Positions 1 through 8,178 of a stretch of DNA of 13,650 nucleotides are shown one piece after another (position 1 is the stretch's first letter; each line of letters begins with the position of its first letter). The stretch is from Neovahlkampfia damariscottae (Eukaryota; Heterolobosea; Selenaionea; Neovahlkampfiida; Neovahlkampfiidae): contig JABLTG010000031.1 in NCBI GenBank assembly GCA_016618085.1, positions 126,001-139,650 of the forward strand, in the 5' to 3' direction. The position numbers and the translations under genes were made by a program. The notes beneath the pieces were generated by a model. That model saw only the letters and a program-made list of their open reading frames with translations. It was not told the DNA's origin and searched no databases.

Positions 1-1099
1 TTTTATCCAATATTCAAATCCTTTTGTATTCAAAATGATAAAAATGAGTTTGACTTTGATAATTCTCTTTCTTCTATTGAAAGATACAGGTAGACTAAAT
101 TAAAATTAACTTTTTTAAGACTTCATTCTTTATCAGAAGACTTTAATTTACATCATTATGTTCATGGAACAAATCAAAATAAATTTTTTACAATTCACAA
201 GAGAAATCAACCTAGAGATGATCAATTTCAATATTTGAGTTATATAGGTTTAATAGGACCAAATGTAGATTATTCAGCAAATTTAAATCGTAATTTAGTT
301 CCAAATCATTATGTTCAACAAAGAATGAAAAGAGATGGAATTCATCATCATATAACTTTAATGTTAAAAAATGACATTCAAAAAGCATTTAAAAAATTAC
401 CTGATATTAAAGAGTATTCAAAGTTTATTGATGAAAAAAAATGGAAAAATGGAGAACATGATAAACTTGAATGTTTAATGAATGTTATATCAAATTGTGT
501 AACAGATGATTGGTTTGATCAAAATAAAGTTAATTCAAAAAGGATTGATTGTGGTTTGGGATATTATTCAAATGAAAAAGATGAAACATATTTCAAAGTT
601 ATTGTATTTTCAATTTATTTTGATATTGATTTTTTGAATAGAAATGGCCAAGTGCAGATAAATTTAGAAACTCATTAGGATTAGATATGCAATGGTTTCA
701 TATTTCAGTTGGATATTTACATCAAGGTAAGTTTTTTGATCAAATTACTAAATTACTGTAAAGATGTTTATGGAGTCGAAAAATCTGAAAAGACATTAAT
801 TAATAAATCTCCATTGAGTTATAATTTGACATTATCAAGTGATTTTGAAGATTTATTAGATTATTTAGATATTCCATCAAAGTTTGAAAATAATATCATT
901 TAAAACCTCATTTAGATTTATACAAATATTTGAAAAACATAATTGGAATATTGAAAATATAAAACATATTACATTATCAGATCTTAAAGAATTGGGTATT
1001 AAAAATCAAAATGAGAAAGTATTCTTTAATTGGTGTTGTAATTATGATAAGAACTATTCAATATTTTTAAAAAGAAGGAAAGAACAAAGATTTATTTAA
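1..1099 (+). CDS. 2H phosphoesterase-like protein with C-terminal SAM domain (5' end outside window)
   Basis: Deduced exons are <1-89, 120-603, 642-726, 764-881 and 916-1099, separated by GT-AG introns of 30, 38, 37 and 34 nt; joined they read through without stops for 319 residues. Visible residues about 105-110 (HHHITL) and 209-216 (WFHISVGY) give the paired HxT/HxS motifs of the 2H (LigT/cyclic phosphodiesterase-like) fold, whose members act on 2'-5' bonds or 2',3'-cyclic phosphates, often in RNA. Residues about 245-305 look like a SAM domain (FEDLLDYLDIP, then SDLKELGI), a protein or RNA interaction module. The stop codon lies 2 bp from the stop of the convergent TRM112 gene. The N-terminus is outside the window, so additional domains are possible. 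The 2H assignment rests on motif and spacing only; the substrate is unknown. Exon structure is strong because every junction restores a domain-like frame. Confidence 0.62.
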
Positions 1100-1101
1100 A
1101 T

Positions 1102-1640
1102 TTATTCTTCCATTAATTCTTCTTCTTCTTCTTCTTTTTCATCATTATTTTTTTTATTTTTTTTTTTTTTTTGTAAAACTTCATCTTCTCTCAAAACCAT
1201 ATTCAAAATTCTATTTTTAATAGGATAAGCTCTTGAACATTTGGAACAAACTAATTCACCTTCTTCAATGATCACTTCAACTAAAAGTTCATGAAGTGCT
1301 TTTAATGCGTTTTCATCTTCTTGTATATTATTTTCCAATTTCTCAGGTAAACCTTTAATGTTCAACTTTTAAAAATATGTTTAAAATGATTATTTTTTTT
1401 CAAACATCTTTTGCTGCGACTATATTTTGTTTAGTTTTCATTTTTTTGTTTTACGTTTCAAAGCAGGGTAATCTAATCTTGGTAAAAAGTTTTTTATGAA
1501 TTCATAATTTATTTCTCTTTTTTCAAGTGTTTTTTCTTTTGCTGTTATACTCAAAGGAAAGTTTTCACATAGAACACAACATAACTTTCAAAGTTAATGA
1601 ACAATTTGTCTCTTACGTAATTATGAGTAAGCAATTTCAT
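1102..1640 (-). CDS. TRM112: TRM112-like methyltransferase activator subunit
   Basis: Exons read on the minus strand are 1640-1586, 1541-1455, 1419-1406 (a 14-nt microexon) and 1365-1102, with introns of 44, 35 and 40 nt, giving 139 residues. TRM112 is the small obligate partner of several S-adenosylmethionine methyltransferases acting on tRNA, 18S rRNA and release factor eRF1. Family marks are the start MKLLTHN, FLPRLDYPALKLAAKDL, LHELLVEV, the CSKC pair and a variant of the PIKdgIPNMLL motif (PIKNRILNMVL). The microexon restores AAKD exactly where the family has it. The N-terminal cysteine pair of zinc-binding yeast TRM112 is absent, so only CSKC remains. The C-terminus has an unusual Lys/Glu-rich extension of about 24 residues. 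An ATTGG box lies 5 bp upstream of the start codon, at 1646-1650. Confidence 0.9.
1406..1419 (-). other. TRM112: 14-nt microexon of TRM112
   Basis: It is flanked by AG (1420-1421 read in reverse) and GT (1404-1405 read in reverse). It supplies the residues LAAKD between PALK and LNIKGLP, matching the conserved helix of TRM112. Skipping it also leaves an open frame if an alternative acceptor is used, but loses about nine family residues. Confidence 0.75.
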
Positions 1641-1797
1641 TTTTTATTGGACGAAAAAAAAAACACAAAAAACAAGTCTTTATTTCTCAGCTAGTTGTTT
1701 CAATATTTCATAATATTAATAAAAATTTGAAAAAAATAATTTTAAAAAATTCCATCTTTTTATTGGTCAAGATTTGTTGAATTTAAAAACAGAAAAG
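1641..1797. promoter_or_regulatory. Divergent promoter region between TRM112 and the small membrane protein
   Basis: This 157-bp intergenic stretch serves two divergent genes. ATTGG occurs at 1646-1650, 5 bp before the TRM112 start (CCAAT on the gene strand), and again as ATTGGTCAA at 1762-1770, about 31 bp before the + strand start at 1798. The same motif recurs at other gene starts in the window. No TATA box can be distinguished in such AT-rich DNA. Confidence 0.4.
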
Positions 1798-2201
1798 ATG
1801 GGTGTAAAGTTAAGAGGATCATTGAATATCCAAAGATTTTATGATATACCAAAAAGATTACTTTCAAACAAACATAATCAAGATACATGGAAACAATTCA
1901 AAGTTGATGAACCAATGGCTTATTATTCATTAGTTTTAGGTCTCACTGTTGGTATAATTATTTTAATTTTTTTTAATATATAAAAAAAGTTCCTTTGGCT
2001 CCTTTATACTCATATGTTTCAGATTATTTTGGTTGGTCTGTAAAATTTGAAAAAAGTCCAACACGTAAACAAAAATATTATTTTGACAAAGACTTAGGTA
2101 CTTTTGATTTTTCTCATGAAGCAAGACATCATAATGATGATGAAGGAATTGAATACGAATATGTCTATTCAGACGGTACAAAAGAAGTTAAAAAATGTTA
2201 A
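1798..2201 (+). CDS. Small single-pass membrane protein of unknown function
   Basis: Exons 1798-1951 and 1990-2201 with a 38-nt GT-AG intron give 121 residues. The start is the ATG at 1798 (MGVKLRGSL); the upstream in-frame TTG is not needed. Residues about 41-61 (AYYSLVLGLTVVPLAPLYSYV) form one hydrophobic segment; the 40-residue N-terminus is basic and the C-terminal 50 residues are charged, rich in H, D, E, Y and K. Size, one span and a proline-rich span end are reminiscent of single-span accessory subunits of mitochondrial inner-membrane complexes (for example the complex I B9 class), but I do not recognise the family and this is inference only. It is divergent from TRM112 and shares its promoter region. 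Confidence 0.6.
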
Positions 2202-2340
2202 ACAATAAATTTTATGGTGAATAATTTAATTCAAATTATAATGAGTGGAATTTGAATTAAACAAAATTTAAAAACTAAAATTGAGATTTTTTGTTTCTGC
2301 AATTTTATTGGTGGAAGTTACATTTTTTTTATTCTCAACC
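2202..2340 (+). promoter_or_regulatory. 5' region of the Apd1-like gene with ATTGG element
   Basis: The 139-bp gap contains ATTGG at 2307-2311, 29 bp before the ATG at 2341, the same spacing and orientation as in the preceding gene. The open frame extends upstream to a TTG at 2281, but no ATG is present there, so 2341 is taken as the start. Confidence 0.35.
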
Positions 2341-3405
2341 ATGTTCACACTTGTTTTAGCTGGTGCTTCTGCTGCCATGGCAATGATGAATTATTTAAAC
2401 TCAGATGAACAACCAAATGAACAAAAAGAAGAAAAAAAAGTTGAAAAAAAAGATAAAAAAAAAACAAAAGAACTTTCAAAAGAACCTTTAATTTTTGAAA
2501 AAAAAGAAGAATATTCTTTTCATGATGTTTGTGAAGTTTCAGAAGATTGTGAGTGTCAATATGGTTTCAAAAGACCTGATTTCAAAAATGAAGTACTTAC
2601 AGGAAACGTTAGTTTTCATCAAAAATTTATTTTTGTATGTTCTGGAATGAAGAGTTCAGAATGGCCACAAAAACTTGAAAAAGAAACTGTAAGTTTTTGT
2701 TTTTCTTTTTTATATTTGTTCAAAAAAGGAAATTGGAAAAATATTGGATGCAGCCATTAGAAAACATTCAAAAACAATGAAACTTAAACTTTCTTTTCTT
2801 GAAGATGAACCAATGGAAAAAGATACAATTGATTTACTCGTTTTTCCAGATTGTATCAAATACATTAATGTTAAAAAAGAACATGTTGAAGATATTATTG
2901 AAAATGTGATTCAATCTACAACATCATCAACAGTTCCATCAACTTATGTTTCAGGAACATGGGTATTTGTTTGTTGTCATCAGTAACTTTTGAGTTCAAC
3001 TAAAATATATTTAGTTCTCGTGATAAAAGATGTGGAACATGTGGACCAAGAATATTCAAAGAATTTGTTGATTTATCAGAAAAATATGAATCAAAATTAC
3101 CTGGTGATATTGCTCCTTTACATATTAGAAGATGTTCTCATGTTGGAGGACATAAATTTGCATCAAACGTAAATCAATTCAATTTTTATTTATTTTATTA
3201 GACTGTCATTTTTAAATATGATTCAGCAAGAAATGTTTATAATGGTGAATTTTTTGGTTTTGTTGATTTGAAAGATGTTGATAGACTTTATAAAGATTAC
3301 ATGATGAAGAATTCATTAAAACCAGTTTTTGATATTTGGCTTGGACGTACAGACTGTAAGAATGAAACAGCAAAATTAATGGTCAAAGTTCAAAATCAAA
3401 AATAA
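2341..3405 (+). CDS. Apd1/Aim32-type sucrase-ferredoxin-like [2Fe-2S] protein
   Basis: Exons 2341-2688, 2729-2982, 3015-3168 and 3202-3405, with introns of 40, 32 and 33 nt, encode 319 residues. The C-terminal half is a thioredoxin-like ferredoxin of the sucrase/ferredoxin-like family: VFVCCHHSRDKRCGTCGP at about 195-212 and CSHVGGHKFASN at 241-252. Spacing of C198, C207, H243 and H247 matches the two Cys and two His ligands of the bis-histidinyl [2Fe-2S] centre described for yeast Apd1 and Aim32. The N-terminal half carries a hydrophobic start (residues 1-19), a Lys/Glu-rich linker, a Cys-containing segment (VCEVSEDCECQYGF) and the family-like SGMKSSEWPQKLEKE. Yeast Apd1 is linked to actin patch distribution and oxidant sensitivity; a redox or mitochondrial role here is inferred. 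The hydrophobic N-terminus may be a targeting or anchor sequence. Confidence 0.85.
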
Positions 3406-3482
3406 AATTTTTTCCGCCAAAATTTTCCCTCCTTTTTTTTTTAACGACATTTCAGGAAAATAAAACAAAAAGTAAATTAATT

Positions 3483-3785
3483 TTAAAATGTATACTTTAT
3501 TTTTGCTTTAGCATCCTTTGGAAAAGCAGTAACTTCAGACTTATTCAATTTGAAGTTTACTCTTTTGGAAATCATTTTTTTATTTGGTGACAATACAACT
3601 TTGCCTCGTGTTTCAAAACTTGGTGCACTATTCTCTTTGTTGGATATCTTCATAGTGGATAAAGATCTTGTAATATTTTGCAATTCATGCTTCAGATGTT
3701 TCTCTGTGGTACTAGTATCGTGTTTATTCTCGTTGTTTATCTCTCGTATTGTTGTATTGTTCAAAATATTTTTTGTTGTAGACAT
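3483..3785 (-). CDS. Small basic protein with KEN box, SP site and RVxF motif; function unknown
   Basis: A single exon encodes 100 residues, starting at MSTTKN. The frame stays open further upstream (another ATG at 3920), but the extension runs through the promoter-like ATTGG/CCAAT cluster, so the inner start is preferred. Residues 49-55 (NKENSAP) match the KEN-box consensus for APC/C-dependent degradation including its flanking N and P, residues 65-67 (LSP) form a possible CDK site, and 74-78 (KRVNF) match the PP1-docking RVxF motif. The N-terminus is low-complexity and the C-terminus (VTAFPKDAKAKIKYTF) is basic. No enzyme domain is seen. The combination suggests a cell-cycle-regulated, disordered PP1 partner, comparable in type to securin- or sororin-like proteins, but short motifs occur by chance and no homologue is recognised. 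It is convergent with the Apd1-like gene (77 bp) and divergent from UTP12. Confidence 0.55.
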   Translation of the reverse strand: MSTTKNILNNTTIREINNENKHDTSTTEKHLKHELQNITRSLSTMKISNKENSAPSFETRGKVVLSPNKKMISKRVNFKLNKSEVTAFPKDAKAKIKYTF

Positions 3786-3969
3786 CTTTATGTTTGTAGT
3801 GTTGTGTGTGTTTAGGTTTTGGTCGTTATTGAAAATTCGCGGTAAAAAAAAGTTGTTAAATTGGGGTTTAGTAAATTCATTGGTCAAAAAATACTGTATT
3901 TTTATTGGATAAAAAACCAACCAATCATTGTGGTTATTTTCATCATTTTGAATTGGATTAACAAAAAAG
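3786..3969. promoter_or_regulatory. Divergent promoter between KEN-box gene and UTP12, with clustered ATTGG/CCAAT
   Basis: This 184-bp gap has ATTGG at 3879-3883 (as ATTGGTCAA), 3904-3908 and 3952-3956, plus CCAAT at 3921-3925. The last ATTGG is 13 bp from the UTP12 ATG. This is the densest cluster of the motif in the window. Confidence 0.4.
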
Positions 3970-6901
3970 ATGGTTAAATCTTATTATAAATGGGAATTAG
4001 ACAAAACCATAGGTGTAGTAGCATCACCACAAGCATCAATTCATTATGATAAAGAAGGAAAAAATGTAATCACTGGATCTTTATCAGATTTAAATATTTG
4101 GAATTTAAAAAAAAGTAATTTGGAAAAAATAATACAAAAAAATGGAAAAAAATCAAATATAACATCTATTGCTTACAATCAAAATTCAAATAAAATTGCA
4201 GTTGGTTATCAAAATGGTGGAGTATCTATTTATAAATTAGAAGATGGTTCAGAAGAAATGAATACAATTGGTCATAGTACATCAGTTCAAATTTTATCTT
4301 TCAATGAAGATGGTAGTTTATTAGCTAGTGGTGGTGATGATACAGATATTATTTTATGGGATGTTTTAAATTCATCTGGAATGTATCGTTTAAGAGGTCA
4401 TAAAGGAAGCATAACAGGAATAGCTTTTTTAAATAAAATTAATGCAATTGTAACATGTAGTAAAGATATGTTAATCAAAATATGGGAATTGGATACTCAA
4501 CATTGTATTCAAACAGTTTGATTCATTTTATTTTTTTTTAAACCAATCTTAGTTAATTGGAACTAGACATGAAATTTGGTCACTTTCAGTTGATAATGAA
4601 GAAAAGAGATTAATTGTTGGATCGGTTGATAATTTAATTCGAATTTGGGATTTAGAACCATTATACATTGAAGGAAAAGAATTATATATGAGAGATCCAA
4701 TATTTCTTGGTTCTGTAAAAAGAAAATACGAAAATCGTGTTTTAAATATAAAATTTGATCCAAGTGGAAATTTATTTGCACTTCATGGAGATTCAAATAT
4801 TATTGAAATTTTTAAAAAAAGAACGGAAAAAGAGAAAACAAAAAAAATAAAATCAAAAGAGAAAAAAAAAAAAGAAAAAGAAGAAAAAAAATTAGGAAAA
4901 GCTGAACAAGAAGATGATGATGATGAAGAAGAAGAAGAAGAAGATCAAGCTATTATTGAATATACACCACATTGTGAAATACGTTCAAAACAAAAAATTA
5001 GATCTTTTGATTTTCATCCTTTAATAACATTCAATTCTAATGATAAAAAATTCAAAATTGTAATTTCAACATTAAGAAATACAATTGAAGAATATTTATA
5101 TGAATCAAAAAAACAACATGAAGAATCAATGATTGAAAGATATGGACATGGTACACCAATCAAATCTATTTCAATTTCAAGTGATGATGTATCAGTAGCA
5201 TCTGTTTCAAATGGTCAATGTAAAATTTGGAGTGTTGAATTTGGAAATTGTCTTCGAAGTTTTAATGTTGGAAATGCTACAACATGTATATTCTTACCAG
5301 GAGACAATCATATTGCAATTGGTACAAAAAATGGTGAAATTGAAATTTATGAAATATCTTCAATGAATTTAATTGAAACTATAAAAGCACATGAATCATC
5401 AATATCTTCAATAATTTTATCACCTGATAAAAAAGGTATCATTTCAGGTGGTGATAAAACTGTTAAATTTTGGAATTTTGAATTAATTTTAGATGAAGAG
5501 TATTCAAAGGTATTGTTATCAAAAAAATATTAAACACACTTTAAAGACAACAAAGAGATTATCCATTTATAATGAACATACTTTAAAAATGAATGAAAAT
5601 GTTTTGACAATACAATGTTCTTCAGATGCAAAATATATTGCAATTTCATTATTAGATTCAACTGTAAAAGTGTTCTTTTTAGATTCTTTAAAATTTTATT
5701 TATCCTTATTTGGACATAAAGTAAATTTGTGATAAATTTATTAAAATTTAAAAAGTTACCTGTAAATTCAATTGATATTTCATCTGATGGTAGTTTAATT
5801 ATAACTGCAAGTTCAGATAAAAATATAAAAATTTGGGGATTAGATTTTGGAGATTGTCATAAATCAATATTTGCACATCAAGAAAGTATTTCCAAAGTAT
5901 CATTTTTAAAGAATACACATTACTTTTGTTCTGTTTCAAAAGATGGAGGTGTAAAAATATGGGATGGTGATAATTTTAAATGTTTTCAAGAGATTAGAGA
6001 TAAATCATTACATAGTCCATTATATGATTGTGTTTTATCTTATGATGGATATAAATTAATATCAACTGGACATGAAAGAGCATTATTCATTTATAATCAA
6101 ACTGATGATTTATTCTTTTTAGAAGAAGAAGAAGAAAGAAAATTAGAAGCTGAATATGAAAAACAATTAGTTGAATCACAACAATTTTTAAATTTACAAG
6201 ATCCAAATGCAGAATCAACATTTGCAGGTAAAAGAACAATTGAAACTATCACAGATGGTGATAAATTAATTGAAGCAATTGAATATGCAATGAGAGATGA
6301 TGAATCATTTGAAGAATATGAAAAGAATCCAAATTTATTAGAAAAACCTATTCACAATCCAATTTTATTAAATTTAGATACTGATGAATATATTTGGAAA
6401 TCTTTAACAAAAATTAAAAGATCAGAAATTGAAAATGTTTTATCAATTATACCATTTAAACATGGTGTTTATGTTTTAAAGAAAATGGAAAATATTTTTA
6501 AAAAGGTAAAAGTAAATGTTGAAATATCAACAAGAATTATAATTTCAATTTGTGAAATATTTCAATTTCAAATATTATCAGAACCATCTTTAATTCCTTT
6601 AATCATTTCACTTTCGAAATCAATTAAAGATTTAGTATCAAATGAAAGAGTAAGATATCTTAGTAAATATCATTAAATCTATTTTTAGAATCAAATTGGT
6701 TTCAATATTGCAGGACTTCAATTTATCAAACAAAGACTTTCAAATGAAAAAGAAATGTTAAATATTGAAGAAGCAATCATTTTAAAAAGACATGTTGATA
6801 AAAAAGAAGCAATTGAATCAAAATATCAAACAAGTTTGAAAAGAAAAAGACAAAATGAAATTGATGAAAAAGAAAAGAAATTTAAAAGTTTCTTTGAATA
6901 A
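3970..6901 (+). CDS. UTP12: UTP12 / WDR3 (DIP2) U3 snoRNP WD40 protein
   Basis: Five exons (3970-4515, 4553-5509, 5547-5720, 5756-6649, 6689-6901) with introns of 37, 37, 35 and 39 nt, all phase 0, encode 927 residues, the normal length for WDR3/Utp12. The protein is a tandem WD40-propeller subunit of the UTP-B part of the small-subunit processome in the nucleolus, needed for early 18S rRNA maturation. Family-specific stretches include TDIILWDVLNSSGMYRL and LDTQHC in the first half, SLLDSTVKVFFLDSLKF, DKNIKIWGLDFGDCH, FLEEEEERKLE, and the C-terminal Utp12 domain at about 771-880 (YIWKSLTKIKRSEIENVLSIIPF) followed by IGFNIAGLQFIKQRL. A Lys- then Asp/Glu-rich insertion at residues 270-313 sits in a propeller loop. 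The stop is 3 bp from the stop of the convergent sirtuin gene. Confidence 0.95.
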
Positions 6902-6904
6902 ATA

Positions 6905-8126
6905 TCATTTATATTTTCTCTTTTTTTTTGTATTAAAAATTGGAGTTGGAATTACAATTGGACAAATTGGATATTCATATCCTAATTGTTTCAAAAAATA
7001 TTCTGATATTTCATCACAATCACCTAAACAAGTAACATCTCTAAAATTTTCATCATCATTATATGAATCAATAAAAGGACCAGATAATTCACGATTTATT
7101 AATAATCTTGGACAATCATCAGAAACAAGATGAACCAAATTACAAAATGGTGCAACTGAAAGTGAAGTACCCATTATAATTAATAAATCACATTCATTAA
7201 AACAATTAATATTTTCAAAAAATTTATCAGGTAAAGATTCACCAAAAAATACCTTTTAAGAAATTTAGAATTCAATAAATTACAATATTTGGTTTAACTA
7301 ATCCACTATCACAATTATTACAAAGTGGAAATTTGTTTGAAAATATATTTGATTTAAAATGATCTTCTGAATAATTCAATTTACATTCAACACAATGAGC
7401 TGCAGAAAATGTACCATGTGCTTCAACAATTAAATCTTCATCAACACCAACAATTCTTTCTAGTCCATCAATATTTTGTGTGAAACATTTTTTTAATAAA
7501 TTCTTTTCATTTAAAATTTTAATAAGATGATGAGTCAATGTTGGTTTGAAATTTGTTGGATATATTTTCTTAGAAAGTTTATAAAATGGAATAGGATTTG
7601 ATTTAAAAAAATTCAATTCAAATATTGATTCAGGTGTTGGTATATCTAATAATTAGTAAAATATGATTAGTTTACTATATTCTATTTGAATAAATACTTA
7701 AATACTAATTTTACCTTGTAAATTAGCATATAATCCTGTTTTTGGTGATCTAAAATCGGGTATACCAGCATTTACAGATACACCTGCTCCTATCATCATT
7801 ATTATATTCTTTATTTTTCCTAATTTTATTTTTTGAATAATATTATCAATTGTAGGTCTTTCATGAAGTACTGATAATTTTCTTTTGAAAGATAATTTAT
7901 TTTCAATTTCATTCAAATAATCTTTCAAAATGGATTCTCTTTCAATTTGAACAGTTTCATTTTCTTCTTCTTTGTTTTCTTCGCTTTCACTTTCATTTTC
8001 AGTGGAAGTATCATTTTCACTATCAGATGACTTAAATATATCATTTTTAACACTTTGAAGATATTCTTTCATAATATTTTTTTTCGTTTCTTCTTCTTTT
8101 TCTTCAACATTTTGTTGTTGTAACAT
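6905..8126 (-). CDS. SIRT2/Hst2-like NAD-dependent protein deacylase (class I sirtuin)
   Basis: Exons read in reverse are 8126-7715, 7681-7676 (6-nt microexon), 7645-7284 and 7252-6905, with introns of 33, 30 and 31 nt, giving 375 residues. The Rossmann NAD site is GAGVSVNAGIPDFRSP at 113-128. TQNID (195-199), the catalytic His in EAHGT (H216), zinc ligands CVEC (224-227) and CNNC (248-251), KPNIVFFGE and GTSLSVAPF are all present, so the enzyme should be active in removing acyl groups from lysine. The microexon adds the EYN that aligns with the family's NLxKYxLPYPEAIFE segment. The first 90 residues are a Glu/Ser-rich extension lacking a known domain. Class I SIRT2-like sirtuins act on tubulin or histones; the cellular target here is not predictable. 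ATTGGTCAA lies 4 bp upstream of the start, inside a gap of only 52 bp to the next gene. Confidence 0.93.
7676..7681 (-). other. 6-nt microexon of the sirtuin gene
   Basis: The apparent 69-nt intron at 7646-7714 splits exactly into a 33-nt intron, a 6-nt exon (AATATA on the gene strand) and a 30-nt intron, each with GT and AG ends and TACTAAT-like branch sequence in the second. Including it turns LQ-D-IPTPE into LQ-EYN-IPTPE, two residues longer and matching the spacing seen in SIRT2/Hst2 proteins. Skipping it keeps the frame open, so both forms could exist. Confidence 0.6.
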
Positions 8127-8178
8127 TTTGATTGGTCAAAAAAAAATGGAAGAAAAAAACTTGAAATTTATTAAAAAT
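8127..8178 (-). promoter_or_regulatory. 52-bp tandem intergenic region holding the sirtuin promoter
   Basis: The phospholipase D stop codon (8179-8181) and the sirtuin start (8126) are only 52 bp apart on the same strand. The gap contains ATTGGTCAA at 8131-8139 and A/T runs, so upstream termination and downstream initiation signals must be compressed here. Confidence 0.35.

Noticed and set aside
604-678. End of the first gene at the TAG near 678
   Set aside because: A 38-nt intron at 604-641 avoids the stop and restores KWPSADKF and the second HxS motif.
3550-3912. Plus-strand ORF of 120 codons opposite the KEN-box gene
   Set aside because: Very rich in F, L, V and I, as expected of the antisense of a K/N/E/T-rich gene; it also crosses the divergent promoter.
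3786-3920. Upstream extension of the KEN-box protein to an ATG at 3920
   Set aside because: The extra residues lie over the ATTGG/CCAAT promoter cluster and look random; the ATG at 3785 is preceded by an A-rich context like other starts here.
4816-4960. Simple-sequence AAG/GAT-rich repeat in UTP12 as a separate feature
   Set aside because: It encodes the charged Lys then Asp/Glu loop of the WD40 protein and is ordinary low-complexity coding DNA.
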